A stretch of DNA of 64,000 nt from Atherinomorus stipes (Eukaryota; Chordata; Actinopteri; Atheriniformes; Atherinidae): positions 568,501 through 632,500 of the forward strand of contig JALJCO010000054.1 of assembly GCA_023101725.1 (NCBI GenBank), in the 5' to 3' direction. The translations under genes and the position numbers were made by a program. Of this stretch, positions 1 through 13,251 are shown piece after piece; position 1 is the stretch's first letter; each line of letters opens with the position of its first letter. The notes under the pieces are model-generated. The model was given only the letters and a program-made list of their open reading frames with translations. It was not told where the DNA came from and ran no database searches.

Positions 1-130
1 TTCTCTCTCCCTTGTTGCGTTTTTACTGTTTTTAGCTTCCTGTTTTTAATGTTTTATCTGCCTGTACAGTGTCCTTGGGTGTTTTGAAAAGGCGCTTTCT
101 AATCAAATGTATTATTATTATTATTATTAA
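1..130 (+). repeat. LINE/SINE-type 3' tail ending in (ATT)n
   Basis: The stretch runs through GTTTTGAAAAGGCGCTTTC and into an ATT run at 109-129. A short 'aaaggcgctt...ttattatt' ending is typical of 3' tails of teleost L2/RTE-type LINEs and the SINEs that share them. Only the tail lies in the window, so the family and 5' extent cannot be told. No reverse transcriptase sequence is visible here. Confidence 0.4.
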
Positions 131-637
131 AGAGGAAAAAAGTTGGAGAATTACGCACTGATGTTTGTACAGACTGATACGGCAGACCCGCTGTTAGTAG
201 AGCTCAGCTCCGGTGGTGATATTAAAACCACTCAGAGCACTTTCAGGCTGTAGTCTGCGGACCTCTAGTTTACCAGACTCCAGGTCTTCTGATCATTTTC
301 CTCATTTTCTCTATAAAATGTTCACACTTGATCTGGAGTCAGAGGTTTCCTCTTGAGAGCCCCCAGCAGCAGCAGGACCGGTTTCTGGTTCAGCTGGAGG
401 TTGTAGAGATGAACTGTTTTGTCTTCGGCCTAAACTTTGGAAAACTTGTATTTAGACCAGGAGGATACAGTCGTGGTTCCCTTTTGTCTGTTTTCCTCCT
501 TTGGCTCACCAGTCTCCATGACTCAGCTGTTGTCTTTCTAACTGTGGACCGGACTAGAGGACACTCATTCAGGACCCCAGCGCCAACCAAACCGGTGACG
601 TCAAAGCTTAGCTTTGCAGGTGTCTTTGTGGGCTTTA
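131..637. other. No gene seen
   Basis: About 500 bp of mixed-composition sequence between a LINE-type tail and the (AAT)n tract. A 104-codon frame at 328-642 has no recognisable motif and runs into the microsatellite. I do not call it a gene. Confidence 0.5.
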
Positions 638-789
<152 letters not shown>

Positions 790-1055
790 TAATAATTCTA
801 TATCTGGGAGATTTTCTGATTGAGGGTGATGTTTGGTTACAGCTGCAATCTAAATCATTAGACGTTTCTTTTACATCATTAGCATGGCTAATGCAGCTTT
901 TCTTCCATGTAGTGAAACCAATCATTAGTCCCTGGGTTTTTATGAGAACCTTTGCAGTCATGGCAACAGATATGGGGGTTCACAACACGGCAACTCCTTG
1001 CCATATTGCAGTTTAACAAAGTTAAATGAAAAGATTACCTGCTGCTGACAGTTAA

Positions 1056-2000
1056 AGGTGTCATCACCCGGAAATCCAACTTTTTCATGTTAAAACATGT
1101 GTATTGGAACAGGACCTCAGTTACAACGTGCAAGAAATTCCGGAAAGTGAAAGTAACTTCGCCTTTGAGTGCGGGCTCTCTCTTCTCACCAGAATCGGCC
1201 ACAAGCACGCGCTCTCCACAGTACGCAAATTGGATTTCACTCTCCCAATGACGTGAACGAGCGAGGCTGCTAGCTGCTAAGCTAGCCTCTTTAGCGCCAC
1301 CTAAAAGCAGCTGATTACCTGCCGTGGAGTCGTTATGATCAGCTGTTATGACGTGAACTAGAGAGGCTGCGAGCGAGCTGCTAAGCTAGCGTCTTTAGCA
1401 CCACCTGAAGGCAGCTGATTACCTGCCACGGAGTAGACCAGCTTTGTCAGAAAGCTTTTTTCAGTGCTCTAACAGGAGGGACAGCTTTACCAGGGAGCAG
1501 TGGATTATATTTATCAGTGAGGATGTGCAGTCGGTAAGTGTTGCTGTTTGTAACTTATTATCTTTTGTGTATAAGAGACCAGCAAACGGTGGTTGACGAC
1601 CGGTCAAGCTGCTAATGTAGCTAGAGAAGCTAACACTGTTTGGTTAACTTCATGTCAGACGTCTGCTCCTTATATTCATCAGAGTCCAGCCCTTTTACTC
1701 CGCGGATCCTCTCCATCAACCGCACCGTTACGTTTTTATCACGTTTTTCTCTGTTGGGACATCATTTCCTTCACTTGGTCTGTCCTGATAAAACTTTGTT
1801 TTGGCTTTGACATTTGCCTTGTGAACGCGCTTACAGACAGGTCTAACTATCGTGCGTATTCTCGCGACAAACAATAGTTGGGGATAAAAAGAGGTTAAAA
1901 TGAGCTCATTAAATTTTCATCCCACCCAACTAGAATTAAAAATTCATTTGAAGATAATTTAAAAAGGATTGTGTATGTGAAACAGCAGGTTATGACACCT
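1056..2000 (+). mobile_element. TTAA-flanked T2/Kolobok-like non-autonomous transposon, family A copy 1
   Basis: The element starts AGGTGTCATCACCC directly after TTAA (1052-1055) and ends GGTTATGACACCT before TCAA (2001-2004), a one-base-degraded TTAA. The ends are inverted repeats (AGGTGTCAT). TTAA targets and TTAAAGG termini are the hallmark of the T2/Kolobok group described in Xenopus; assignment to that group is inference. A second copy lies inverted at 59824-60450. This copy carries an internal tandem duplication (about 1250-1332 and 1350-1434) that the second copy lacks. No transposase is encoded. A 94-codon frame at 1593-1877 has no known motif. Confidence 0.7.
1250..1434. repeat. Imperfect tandem duplication inside family A element
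   Basis: Two units of about 83 bp both begin GACGTGAAC and run through GCTAAGCTAGC, CTTTAGC and GCAGCTGATTACCTGCC before GGAGT. They differ by scattered substitutions. The copy at 59824-60450 carries only one such unit, so the duplication arose in this copy or its close relatives. Confidence 0.75.
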
Positions 2001-2004
2001 TCAA

Positions 2005-3589
2005 GTATCTGCAGAAAAATAATCAGGGAACAGGTGTTATCGCCACCAACAGTCACAGATTTTCATGGGTCACAGGTTTTGCTGTAACACCGGTTTGGTG
2101 CCCCTTTTAACAACAATGCATAATGTAAAATCAACATCCATACCAAAGCCCACCTGACCCAGACCAAGTCCTGCTGTGGACTGCTGGATGGACACAGCCA
2201 AGTGTGGCAGGCGACTGGACAACAAAAAACTGTAGGACAGGGAAGTTCTCTGTATTTAAAACTGTTTGTTTCTCAGTGTAATGCATTATTGGGCCTATTG
2301 CCTGGGCTAATGTTAATTATTATTATTACTATTTAAATGTGCTATTTAAGAAAATTCATAGAGCTCCTAAATTTTTTTCTGTGCTCCTAGTGAAAAAGCT
2401 AAGCGTACAGCCCTGCACATGTCCGTGTGCATGTGCACATAAGCCCTTTTCAAAGCATTTATTCTGCTGACTGCCAGAGTATATGTACTTATATATGCAC
2501 TTCCTCACTACTATGCTTTAAAGGGCCAGTTCAATATTTTAATCTGACACTTCTGCTGCTGCATGACAGTAAGGAACAGCGGAAGCAGAAAGCTGTACTG
2601 AACAGCACCCAAAAAATGCTTAATCTTACATTTTGCTTTTTTGTGTGTGTATGTGTGTACAAACATTTTCTTTTTATCATACTAATCAATTAAACTAGTT
2701 ATTTGTGCTCTGTGCAAAGTAAAGAGTGCTATTCAAGTATTGACTTTAAAGACAGAGAATACATTAAATTAAGTCAAAGGTTACACTAAACATTCATAGC
2801 AAGCTGCAACCTTTGGTAAGAAAGGCAAAGCCGACCTGGAAGTCTGGAAAATTGCAGTTCACCCTTTGTCTGTTAGGGGAAGGCTCCAAAACAGCCAATC
2901 TCCAAACCCCATACATACAGACCTACTTCAAAACAGAAAAAAAAACATGTTCTCAGCCTGGTTCAAAACTCATTAGGTCAAGTTTACCTTTATGTCAACT
3001 GTGAGGGGAGTGAATTCTTTTATAACTCATCCACTTCAATGTTACTTAATCACAAAATTACACATAATTAGGGGTGTGCCCTTTTGATTGACAGGTGGCA
3101 GTGTTAATGCTGGTGGCAAGTGGCTAGCTCCCTGCTTGCCCCCAGAAAGGCCTCAGCCTGTAGCAGAGTAGCCCAATGGCGGTTTTAAGCCGTCAAACAG
3201 CGGGTCTGAGTGTGCCTCACCTTTAGCCCGCCTACCTTCGTTAACACCCGTTCACTCTAGGTTAGCTCAGTTAGCTTGTAGCTCAGAGTACATTGGCTGT
3301 CAATCATTTGCCCTGAGGCAACTCTGTCTAATTTTTGTGTTTTCTGGGATGGATGACATATGTAATGCTGTTAAGATGGTGATGGTGGTAACCACCCAAG
3401 CTTCACTTTTAGCTCTTCAGGAACCAATGGATGATGTTAGCGGATGGTTCATCAGTCTTTGTTCCATAGTTACTGTGATATAGCCATGCTGGCAGGCTTA
3501 TACAACTCATTCATTTGTATCTGACAATCATCATGTTTCCCTTGTAAGTCCCAGGCTGAGGGTGAAAGAGGGAGACCAGCAGCAAGACC
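2005..3589. other. Unique-looking sequence, no gene seen
   Basis: AT-rich sequence with short TG runs near 2643. The part around 3060-3320 is more GC-rich and contains repeated GTTAGCT/TAGCTC words of the sort seen in fish MITEs, but I could not define termini. No coding or RNA gene is supported. Confidence 0.5.
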
Positions 3590-4131
3590 TATACCCCTTT
3601 CCCACTTGCCAAAAAACCTGTGAACAATCGGCTTTTAGTGGCAGTGGGAAAGGCTCATCGATCCGTGTTTGAAATTGCTTTCAAGCGGCAAGCGGCATGC
3701 AGTGGTAACACCAGACCCGGGAATTTACGTGATGACGTTGGGCTGTATGTGGCTACATTGTGACATCGCGCCAGTCGCATATCATATAAAGTACCAAAAC
3801 AACTGCTTTGGCCACAAGTTCACGTCGTCTGCATTCCACCTGCACAAAAAAGTCATCTGCTGGTTCTCCTCCATTTTGAGGACGTACAAAGGTGCAACAA
3901 GAAAGAACATTGACCACTCGCTCTGCATTGTTTACTTTCCCGATTTCTGTCGCACAGCTGACATCAACACGCAGCAGTGGGGACAAAGGCCATGCAGCTT
4001 GCCAGCAGGTAATCAGACCTGGCTTGTTTTTTTGTCAATGGGAAAGGAGTGAAATGAGGATTATGAGCGTGTCGATGCGTGCTTGAAAAACCTGCGTGAA
4101 CGTGCTAATTTCGGTGGGAAAGCGGCTCTAG
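3590..4131. mobile_element. Palindrome-ended MITE (Harbinger/hAT style)
   Basis: The left end CCCCTTTCCCACTTGCC pairs imperfectly with GGTGGGAAAGCGGC at the right end, sharing CTTTCCCAC in inverted orientation. The internal segment 3993-4100 (CAGCTTGCCAGC ... GAACGTGC) recurs at 62750-62868, showing that this is a dispersed repeat. The 127-codon frame at 3669-4052 is inside it and shows no transposase motif, so it is probably non-coding. Superfamily assignment is a guess from the 'CTTTCCCAC' end style. Confidence 0.5.
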
Positions 4132-4834
4132 ACGTACACAAACCTGGCCCACCCTGAAAGCAGCTAAAGACGCACAGCAACAGATCACCAGACACACAAA
4201 AGCTTGCAGTAACATTGCTGTTGCTGAGAACATCTGCATGGACCGGGTTCCTGTCTGATAATTTGCGTGAACTTTGTCCTCAGGCGTTTTCAAAATGTGA
4301 ATTTAATTTAACGTAACTGTAAACTGTTTTAATAAGATGTTGGTCATCTTAACTTGTTTGTTCTATTGTTTACTTTATCTGTTCACAAGTATTGTGAAGA
4401 CAGGGACACTTGCGTTATTAGGCACACTAAGTGGTTTAAGTTTTCCAATTCTGCATTACAGTGAGCAAACAGCTTGAGAACATTATAGTTGCATTAGCTG
4501 TTAGAACTTTAAAATAATGCATTAATTTGTCTTTTCTTTTTTTTCTCTTCTTTTAATTATATATATATTTATATATATATATATTTTTGTAATTAAAAGT
4601 CTTTTTCTTTCCTTCTGTAATATCAAATATCGAGCAGTATCCTTAGCATCAGTATCGAGTGTGAAAATTTACTATGGTGACAACACCACTGTTTAGATAC
4701 CCATGTTAAACACACAAACCCTGTGTCCTTCTGAAAGGCAACACATTAAAACTCATGCAAGATGGCATTAAAATAAAAAAAGAAAAAATAAAAATGGATA
4801 AAAGAAGATTTTGTGTTCATCAGCTGAATACAAA
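4132..4834. other. AT-rich spacer, no gene seen
   Basis: Contains an imperfect TA-rich patch (about 4556-4590). No coding potential or RNA gene is recognised. Confidence 0.5.
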
Positions 4835-5393
4835 GGGCCAGATCTACTAAGGTTCAAATTTACATGTAGTAATTTGCCCATGCAATCTAGAGTCCCAGTA
4901 TAAATGAGCCCCAATATAAATGAGGGTTTATGTATTTCGATGTTTGCAGTGTGGCAAATTGCAAGAAGGACAGTGTAAAAGTAATTACGTAAATAAGTAA
5001 ATTCTCATTTCTAGTCAAAATGTCTCATCACACTCAAAATAAGACAAAATTACCTGAAGAGAAACATTTCAGTAAGATATAAGATCTTGTTTTAAGGCAA
5101 TGCATCTTATTTCAAGAAATCATATCAAGAAAACTTTGCTTATCCCATTGGCAGAATTTCTTGCTTATTTCAAGCCAAAAAATCTTGGCCACGCCTAAAT
5201 AAGTAAAAAAAAAGATTTTATATTTTTTTCTGCTGCGATCCATATTGCAGCAGAAGTGCAAAATGGATAAGAGGTGCTATTTAGCACGTTTGAAAGACCG
5301 AACCCTTTTAGCATGCTGTTAGTAGATCAGTTTGTACATTTTTTTGTGTGTGCAATGAGAGAGCTCACATTTTTAAACTCAAACCTTTGACAG
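4835..5393 (-). mobile_element. GGGCCAGATCTA-ended dispersed repeat, copy 1
   Basis: The left edge reads GGGCCAGATCTACTAAGG. The right part (about 5240-5393), read on the minus strand, matches 60915-61085: shared words include AAAGGTTTG, AATGTGAGCT, ATGTACAAA and CTAAATAG. The copy near 61 kb starts with the same GGGCCAGATCTA end, so both ends of this copy carry the same motif in inverted form, as in a DNA transposon. The outermost right end is missing. No coding capacity. Confidence 0.55.
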
Positions 5394-7690
5394 AGTTTCC
5401 TGTTTCATGACAAGCTACAGTTTGAAAATGTACTTTCACTTCAGAAATCACTGCATCGACCTCTAAATCACAGCAGAATTAATCATCTTTCTTATCTATG
5501 AAGCTGGAGCAACATCAATCCACTATGTGTGCTTAGGTTTCTTAAAAGTTGTGAGGCATCCAGATCTGTCCATGAGGGTCAGCAGAAAGTCAGATGATGT
5601 AATTTGTATGCTTTTCACAGCAGGGGCAAACTTAAAACATGACACCTCACTTTCAAAGTAAAAAGAATAAAAACAATTTGTCATTGTAGTAGTACTCGCA
5701 TAACTCTTTTGAGATTAAATGCATGCCATCATATTGTGGATAAGTAGGCATGTGTCCTTTTGGGCTTAGAATCAGCTTCATAGAGGGCTACCAAACATTA
5801 AGTGATTAATATTAACAGAATCACTATAAAAACTTCCATCTCTATGGTTTTAATATCATTAGGTGTGACACATTAGTTTGTTTTCCACCCACCAGCACCT
5901 GTGCCACAATACAACTGACTGTTGATGAAAGAATCTAGACTCATTTCCTTTGACTGACAGACACAGCAGAGAGGTGGAGGTAGAGACGGTAAATGATGTT
6001 TATCATGGTAGGCTAACTTAAACTGACCAGACAATATAATGCATTATAAGACAATTTTAACACCTCCGTTTTTAAATCTTATGTTCTGGCCAGCTTTTTA
6101 GGAATCAGATAATGAACACATGCACTCTTATTTCTATGTATTTCTACATGAAGTAGTGAGGATGATTACTAAAATATAAAAATGACCTTCATATATATGA
6201 ATGCGAGGTTGATAAGTGAATAACGGTTTATCTCATACCAAAAGAAGGGCTGGAATATTTTTTTCTGCTAATTTTTAGCAATGACTGGTCTATTTGGAAA
6301 CCGCTTACTGTAATATGCAAATGTCTTATTTGATGATTTATTAAACAGGCTGCAGTGTTACAGCATGACTGGCTTCTGTTGTCTTTGCTGGCATCCTATG
6401 TACAAAAAAGAAGGTATATCGCAAGTTGGCAAGGAACTGCTGAGAAGTAGCCATTTATAATTTCAATATATTGTCTCTTTTCTCTGAATTCAATTATTTG
6501 GAAAAAAATAAAAACAAACAACAAACAACAAATCATAACAATTTACCTCCTTCCTGACATTTAAAGCATTTATTCAAATATTAATTAGTAAAACAATGTT
6601 TTATAAATATCAAGCGTGTGACTGACAGATACAGGATGGATGACATAAATGTACAAAGCACCGGGTATTTAATCAGCACATAATTCATATTCAAGCATTT
6701 TGCCAATTTAAGAGCTAACTTTTAACATACAGTACAGTGAAATCTGAGTATTAGCTGATCATTTAGAAACCGTAGAAATAAAATTTTTTCAATTGATGTG
6801 TTGCCGACTAAATTGATGTGATTATTTGTGCGCATGCTGTTCAATTAGTTGTGTACAATTTCATGCTCCCTCAGTGACTATTCACCTGTATAATCTCTCT
6901 CTTTGTACAAATACATACTCTCCTTATGTCATAAAAAGACTTTAAGTATCAGCAATAATTGTCAAGTGTTAGCATATTGATGTAGTTTGAAGACAGTTAA
7001 TGATCATGATAAAATCATGTCATCAAGTAACCTCCTGAGAAAGTGTGTGTTTGATGAAAAGATTATCTTTTCACATACAGTAGTTTATTCACATTCTTGA
7101 AGTATTTATTTGTACACCCTCTCATCTGCTGTACACAGAGCAGAGATAAGCTTTTCCCGTAGTTGTGTCAAACGCAGGAAGTAGGTGTTCAATGCCATCA
7201 GGGTTGAATGTCAGACGGCAGGAATAATATTTAGGTTTGGATTAGCACTTTGGGAAACATAACCCGAACCACAATAAATCATCTAGAAATAGAATCCCAA
7301 TATCTTAGCAGCATTAAAAATGAATGAGGTCCTCTCAAAAAAAGTTCAAAAGTACTCTCTTGCTAGTCTGCCTCAAGCTTTCAACTCTGAGGTGTGTCTG
7401 CTTTTCTTCCTAGCCATACTTGGATTACCAGTCAGATCAGAGAAACGAATCAGTTCGTCTGAAGTGCGATTGATTCTGACTAACTTTGGAAGTCATTTGC
7501 ATGTGTTTGTGTGTTTAACATAAGTAATATCAGGATTTATTGTGACTATAAGGAGTAATAGCTGATTTGCATTTGTGTTGTTTCTGAGCCAAACAGGAAG
7601 CATTTAAAATGTTTGTAACCTGCAGACAAGCCTGTCTGTTTTTATCTGATGATTCGAGAGGGACCCAACTGCAGTCATGAAACGTCGCCA
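5394..7690. other. Unique-looking sequence, no gene seen
   Basis: About 2.3 kb of AT-rich sequence. No long frame, splice-framed exon, tRNA fold or terminal repeat could be recognised. It could be intronic or intergenic. Confidence 0.5.
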
Positions 7691-7880
7691 TCTATCCAAT
7701 CCACGCCAGAAGTCCCAATCTGAAGTTTCTTCTTCATGTAACTTACTAAAATCTAACCCTGACCCTTCCCCTAACCCTAACCGCCCGACTACACCAAACG
7801 CATCTGTTTGCAAGCCGCAGATAGATACTGTTAGCGGTGTTTAACTTACTTCCGCATGAGACTTCCTGTATGGATTGGAT
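7691..7880. mobile_element. Short inverted-repeat MITE with telomere-like core
   Basis: TCTATCCAATCCACGCCAG at the left matches the reverse complement of the right end (TACATCCAATCCATACAGG); 18 of 24 bases agree and both arms run into GAAGTC. The core carries CCCTAACCCTAACC (about 7769-7782), two telomere-type units plus degenerate flanks. The element is about 190 bp and non-coding. Target duplication is not clear. Confidence 0.5.
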
Positions 7881-10800
7881 GTATGGCAGAGCCCTTGTTG
7901 ATCATTGTAACTGCAGTTTGGTACTCTTGGATGATTTTTCACGGATGCCAAGAAAGAAGGATGATGTCTCTCTCAGTGGTTTCAGACTAGAATAAAATAG
8001 CAGATGGATTACTGAGTTAGGACTTACCGAGGCTGAACTCCACCTGATGAAGGTTTGGTGTAAGAATCACACCTGTGAGACAGAAAAAACAAGACAGTGT
8101 TACAGACTGACATGAAATTAACAAATAACTTTTTTTGTATCCCTGAAAATACTGTATTAACACTGTGATTGAAAATGCTGAAAAATATATATTTTTCTTC
8201 TAACTAATTGATTTTTTTAAGTAACTGAAACTTGAAGGGTGAAATAGCCCTGAGCTTTTTTTTTTTTTTTTTTTTTATCTTTTCCCTGCTCCCCACCCCA
8301 CCCCAACCCCACCATGCCTCGTGCTACCTATCATTTTGCTCCTGGTCTTTTACCTCATGTCCCGAATGTGTGTAAATCAAGGCATAATGCTCCGGTCCCT
8401 CCACCCGTACACCTGAGAGGCATCATTCATCAAACCTCTGCAGTACAGTATATATATATGCTCTGCCGTCCACTCCCTCACCAGACTGTCAGCTCCACTA
8501 TTTGGTGCTACAATGTGGCTGTAAAGTCAAAGTCAGTTACTGTTTCTAATGTTGTTGAAATTCCTATTACTCTGTATGTGCTTAAAGTCTTACGTCTCTA
8601 TGTGCTTCATCTCCTGTCAGCCTTGTCCAGCCACATATCCCCAACCACTCCTCATCTCAGCCTGCCTGCCTCACTCTCAACACTCTTTGCATCCAGTCAC
8701 ATTCTGCAGTCTGCACTACCGCCTTGATCTCGTTGTCTTGAATCCTGCTCACATAGCCAGCCTGCCAGCCACAGCCTGATGCTTGCACACTGATATGCAA
8801 CAAACCTGAGTCCAGCATTTAAATCATCACCCTGCAGCATTAACACAACTGAATTTTCAACCCAGCACAGATGTTCCTATATTGTAAATCAATGACAGAC
8901 TGAATGTAAGGTATGTCAAGGAACCAAAATCTTAGCAAACAATGGAGACTGAGACTATTTTGATCAGATACACAGAGATAATAGAGAGAAAAGTTTTAAC
9001 GCGTGAAAAACATTAAGAGGCTCCAAAAAGTGTTCATTTAGATTATGCAAAAATGGTGCAAAGTTTGACAATGATACAACAAGAGTTTGTGGGAATGCTT
9101 TATCCTTCAGGGTTCACAGCAAAATGATGAGTGGAGGAGTGACTGCTTCTATCATCTGTCACAGAGCTGTCTCTCATTCATCACGCTAGCAGTCCAAACC
9201 AACCATTAAAACCCCAAACAGATGAAACACCTGCAGGATGGTGAAACACACAGAGAGGCCCTTAACCACTAAATGGCATTTTGCTCTTTTTGGGATGCCT
9301 GGATACAACTGGCCTCTATAAGGCTCATCAACTCTCCTAATGGGCCACAGATACTCGATGTGTACTGATGGATGAGAGTCAGGTAATGGACATTTTATAA
9401 AATGAGGATCATTTACAAAGATTTAAAATTATTTACTTATAATGATCGAGTCACAATCCTTTATTGGCAGCTTTATTTGTGTGTCAAGTCAGGTCAGTTT
9501 GTTTGTGAGGCTTTTCACCACTCAGGACGCAATCAGGATGCACTAGAATGGCTTACTGTACAGAGCATCTTTGTGCTTTGGCTTTCTGCAGATAAACGAG
9601 GACCTGCCCACAACTGCATGAATATAATGTTCATGATGGATGATGCTACAGCATTTTCTTTCTTTTTTATTTTAATTCTATTCAACGCTTATTGTAATTC
9701 ATGCAAAATGAAGAATAGTACCAAGGTTTCTAATAAAATAAAAAAAAAAAAAAAAAAAAAGAAATCACAAAATTATGAAAACACTAATAACTAGATTTTG
9801 AGCTCACTGAGGTCAATAAATCACAGCAACTAAATAAAATAATGAATTCTGAATTCACCAACTATGTTGACAGTTTTGTACAAGAAACCTGAATCTGCTG
9901 TTGTTTTTTTCCATGTACAATTGGGGTTTTGTCAGACACCATGCTTGTCAGAGGAGGCTGAATTTGAATAAACAAGCTTATGGAAACTTAGCGCAATATC
10001 TGTTATGCATAGAAGTATAGTAAACATCTCATTAATCAAGTGCACAAATAACCGAAGAGCACAGGGGATTGAAAACATACATGCACATTTACCCAAATAG
10101 GCCAATTACGTATGCAAATAAATATTCGGTGTTGCGATCCAGTTTTCACATAACTCTCATCATCCCACTCCTCAGGGGTCATGTCTCCTCTTGTTGTCAC
10201 AACTAAGTCTTTCTTGTTAAGAGCATATGAAACTTTAATCAGCCAGGATGTTGTGTTGTGTGGTGGCATCACAGAGCCCTTTAGCTAGGTGGGCTGAGAC
10301 AGAACCAGCTGTTGGGTCCCACCTCTGGTGCCGTATTATCATAAGGGACTTTTACTTGGACAGCCTAGTTACTCTGCAGGACCCCATCTGTCATACACAT
10401 CAACTTATCTTGAGTGGTGGAAAGCAGGTGGCAGTGCCCGTTATTGCAGACATAATTAAAGATAAGGAGTAAAGCTTCATCTAGGCTTGATACGAGTGGG
10501 GGATACTGATCATGAGACACGCTGCAAAGTAAGTGGATGTTGACAGAGAAGCAAGAGGAGGACTGGAATTTACAGCTGTCTGCATTTTACCGCACAGATT
10601 TCAGGCAGACTGTCAAGTATTTATGAAAGGATCCTGCCAGATGCTTTGTTTATAAAACAGTCAGCTGAGTTTATGTTGCCTCTTTGAGAACAAAGACTGA
10701 CGTAATAACATCTTAGTGTTCAGCATGGCTCTGGAAGCTGGAGCACAACTGCATGGCTTTAATATCTGATTACAAAGATTACTGACAAATTCTGCGTGCA

Positions 10801-12780
10801 ACCTTAAGACAGCATTTGTTAGGAGCATGCATTTCTGAGATCCTAGGTAAAAACAAAATGTAATGATTTCTAGATTATTAAAAAAAACAAACAGTAAAAC
10901 TCTGCATAAATGTCAGAAGAATTTTTGTGATTTCTTTATCATTGTGAGATAGGGCTCACTCTCCTCCCCCCGGATTTAAGATTTTCCTGCAGTACCCCCA
11001 CCACCACCACCAGCACTTTCCCTTCCTCTTCCATAGTTAACTGCCCCACCCCAGTGGCAGTTCTACATTGAAGTACTCCCCGGGCGAGACACACTCCGAG
11101 TGCCCCCTCCTTCCTGCGCACAAAACAAACTTGCACAAATTTTTGCACCGGCCATGTATGATTATAACAAAAAAATATGAAATAGATGTTTCTCAATTGC
11201 CCAAATCCAAAGACAGAGAGCCCAGTTCTTCCTCTGTCGCAATTACAACAAGAAACAAAACAATACTGCACAAAGCAGTATAAGTTATCAGAGCTTAAAA
11301 TAAAATAACGTTCTACATAAATGTGGCAAAAATGTATACAATCAGATAATATAAAACAAACAATGTAAAATATTTAGAATAAACAAATAAGTTATAGAAT
11401 AAACATTCTAAATAGCACAAATCCATTTCACAATTAACACACTAAAGAGTTAAGGTGTGACTGACTAACAATTTTATGCAGTGGATCAATCCAGTTGGGT
11501 CCGATTAAAAAAACTAAAAAAAATAAATTAAATAAAATAGGCTACGTGTCATGCGTCTTTTTTTTTATTAGACCCATTACATTAGTTGGCCCATATGACA
11601 TAATCCTAAAGAATAAATAGCTCATATTCAACAAAAATCTCAATTTTGAAAGTAGGTTATAAATCTATTCAAATTGCCAATGTCACATTAAATTCACAAC
11701 TGAAACCCTGAGACTACTTTTTGAAAACACCATCTGCCTTGATGTGCATTAATACTGTCATGTTTCCAGTGTCCTGATGTTTAAGGGCTGATTGCTTTCT
11801 GGGTGTGGGAGGTGAAACGGGGCAGAAGGAAGAGAGCTTTTGAGGAGCGCCGAGTGCGAGTTATGGCTGAGACAGTTCTGTTGTCGGCTAGAATAGGAGA
11901 AGGAAAAAGGAACATAAGGCGCGCTCGGCCCCTGCGTCTGCACGCGCCCTCAGTATTCGAATAAAGACCTTAAAAGAGTCTCCAACAGTCTGCTCTGAAG
12001 TAGCAGGTATGACTGTCCAATACAATGGTTCAGATTTGAACATGGTTTCACTCACTATCATCTGACAAAATCATGTTTTGTCTGAAGCTGCCTGTAAGAT
12101 TTGTCTGCTGGACCCGCAGGATCCAAAGCAGGGCTTTACACGGCACCTTCTCAGCGGGGCGCCTGCAGCTGCAGGGGGTGCCAATTTGCCAATTCCTGAC
12201 ACAGTGGCATGACAGATAGGCCTAATTATATAAAACTATGTAGTGGCCCTTTTTTTTTTTTTTTTTTCAAGCCCTTGTGCCAGCCCTGAAAAAATGCCGC
12301 CCGGGCAGCTGCCTGGTTCCCCTGTGCCTAAAACCGCTACTGCCCAATCAGCTGCCCATTGTTTTACAAATAAGCAAAGCTGCATGTTCCAGCCTCCTTC
12401 TGCGTGTTGCCGCCCCTTCTGAATGATACTTCCCCACCCCTAATACACCTGTTCATCCCTTTCACACAGACGCTTTTGTTCCACAAAAATGTTGTCTTTC
12501 TGGTTTATGCTAAAATTCAGATTTTTCTTATCAAAGCAGTTTTGACTTTGTGGGCAGCAGATAATGAAAAATGAAAGTGTAAAATGTACCCGACTTTGCC
12601 TCCAGTTCAAGTCTGTAGTGATGTTTTTGTGCAAAATCTTTATTCTGTTGACATTAGATACATTTTCACTGCACTATACCTGTTGTTTGCTCTATTATGA
12701 CTTGTGTTTGTGAGGCTTTATTCTAACAAGCCTTTTTATTTATGGAGCTGCCGCACAGTTGGAAAAAATACATAATACAT
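7881..12780. other. Mostly unique sequence with homopolymers, no gene seen
   Basis: Includes a T run (about 8258-8277), an A run (about 9740-9760) and another T run (about 12250-12267). The parts around 11040-11110 and 12120-12345 have GC-rich 'GGGGCGCC/CCGGGCAGCTGCC' composition like old LTR or DNA-transposon fragments, without definable ends. The 137-codon frame at 8314-8727 and the 130-codon frame at 9402-9794 have no recognisable domain and are not called. Confidence 0.45.
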
Positions 12781-12809
12781 GCATATATATACATATATAC
12801 GTATATACA

Positions 12810-12859
<50 letters not shown>

Positions 12860-12883
12860 GTGTGTGTGTGTGTTTGTGTGTGT
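12781..12883. repeat. (TA)n-(TG)n compound microsatellite
   Basis: A long TATA run (about 12781-12855) changes into GTGTGTGT. Open frames on both strands here encode only Tyr/Ile/His/Thr repeats and are artefacts. Confidence 0.95.
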
Positions 12884-13215
12884 GGTTCACCCAGTGATTA
12901 TACATCTACAATAAACTTCGTCTGTGGCAGGATGGAGTTGCGCACACAGTGGTGTCCGTGTATTTAAATGCTACTTGTGTAGTTTAAATTTTTGTACTTT
13001 CTCACCATCTCAATCAGCTATTTATTAAAATTCTCAGTTCAAGGTTGCATCTGTGGAAAAGCAGAGGTGACAACTCTCTGCTTCAAGCATCTGCATTAAC
13101 CCCGCCCACCTCAAATGTCCGGCAAATCACACAATACTTCTCGGAGCTCCCCGAGAAGAAAGTTCTGCTCGGCCGAGGGGTTGAGAACAAGCCTCAAGCC
13201 GTCCTCAATCACGTC

Positions 13216-13251
13216 CACAAGAACAAAATTACACCATTTTGTTCTCGTGGC
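13216..13251. repeat. 15-bp-arm hairpin within a GAGAAC-rich repeat
   Basis: CCACAAGAACAAAAT and ATTTTGTTCTCGTGG are reverse complements with one mismatch, separated by TACACC. Surrounding sequence (13138-13285) repeats CGAGAAC, CGAGAAG and GAAAGTTCT words in both orientations, so the whole 150 bp may be one small fold-back element. Confidence 0.6.

Noticed and set aside
1593..1877. 94-codon frame as a transposase
   Set aside because: Inside the family A element, not preserved in its other copy, no catalytic motif.
3669..4052. 127-codon frame as a gene
   Set aside because: Lies inside a palindromic MITE that has another fragment at 62750-62868; no conserved domain.
10939..11283. Opposed 110- and 71-codon frames as a gene
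   Set aside because: No domain, CCACCACC low complexity, and neither frame has splice or start context.
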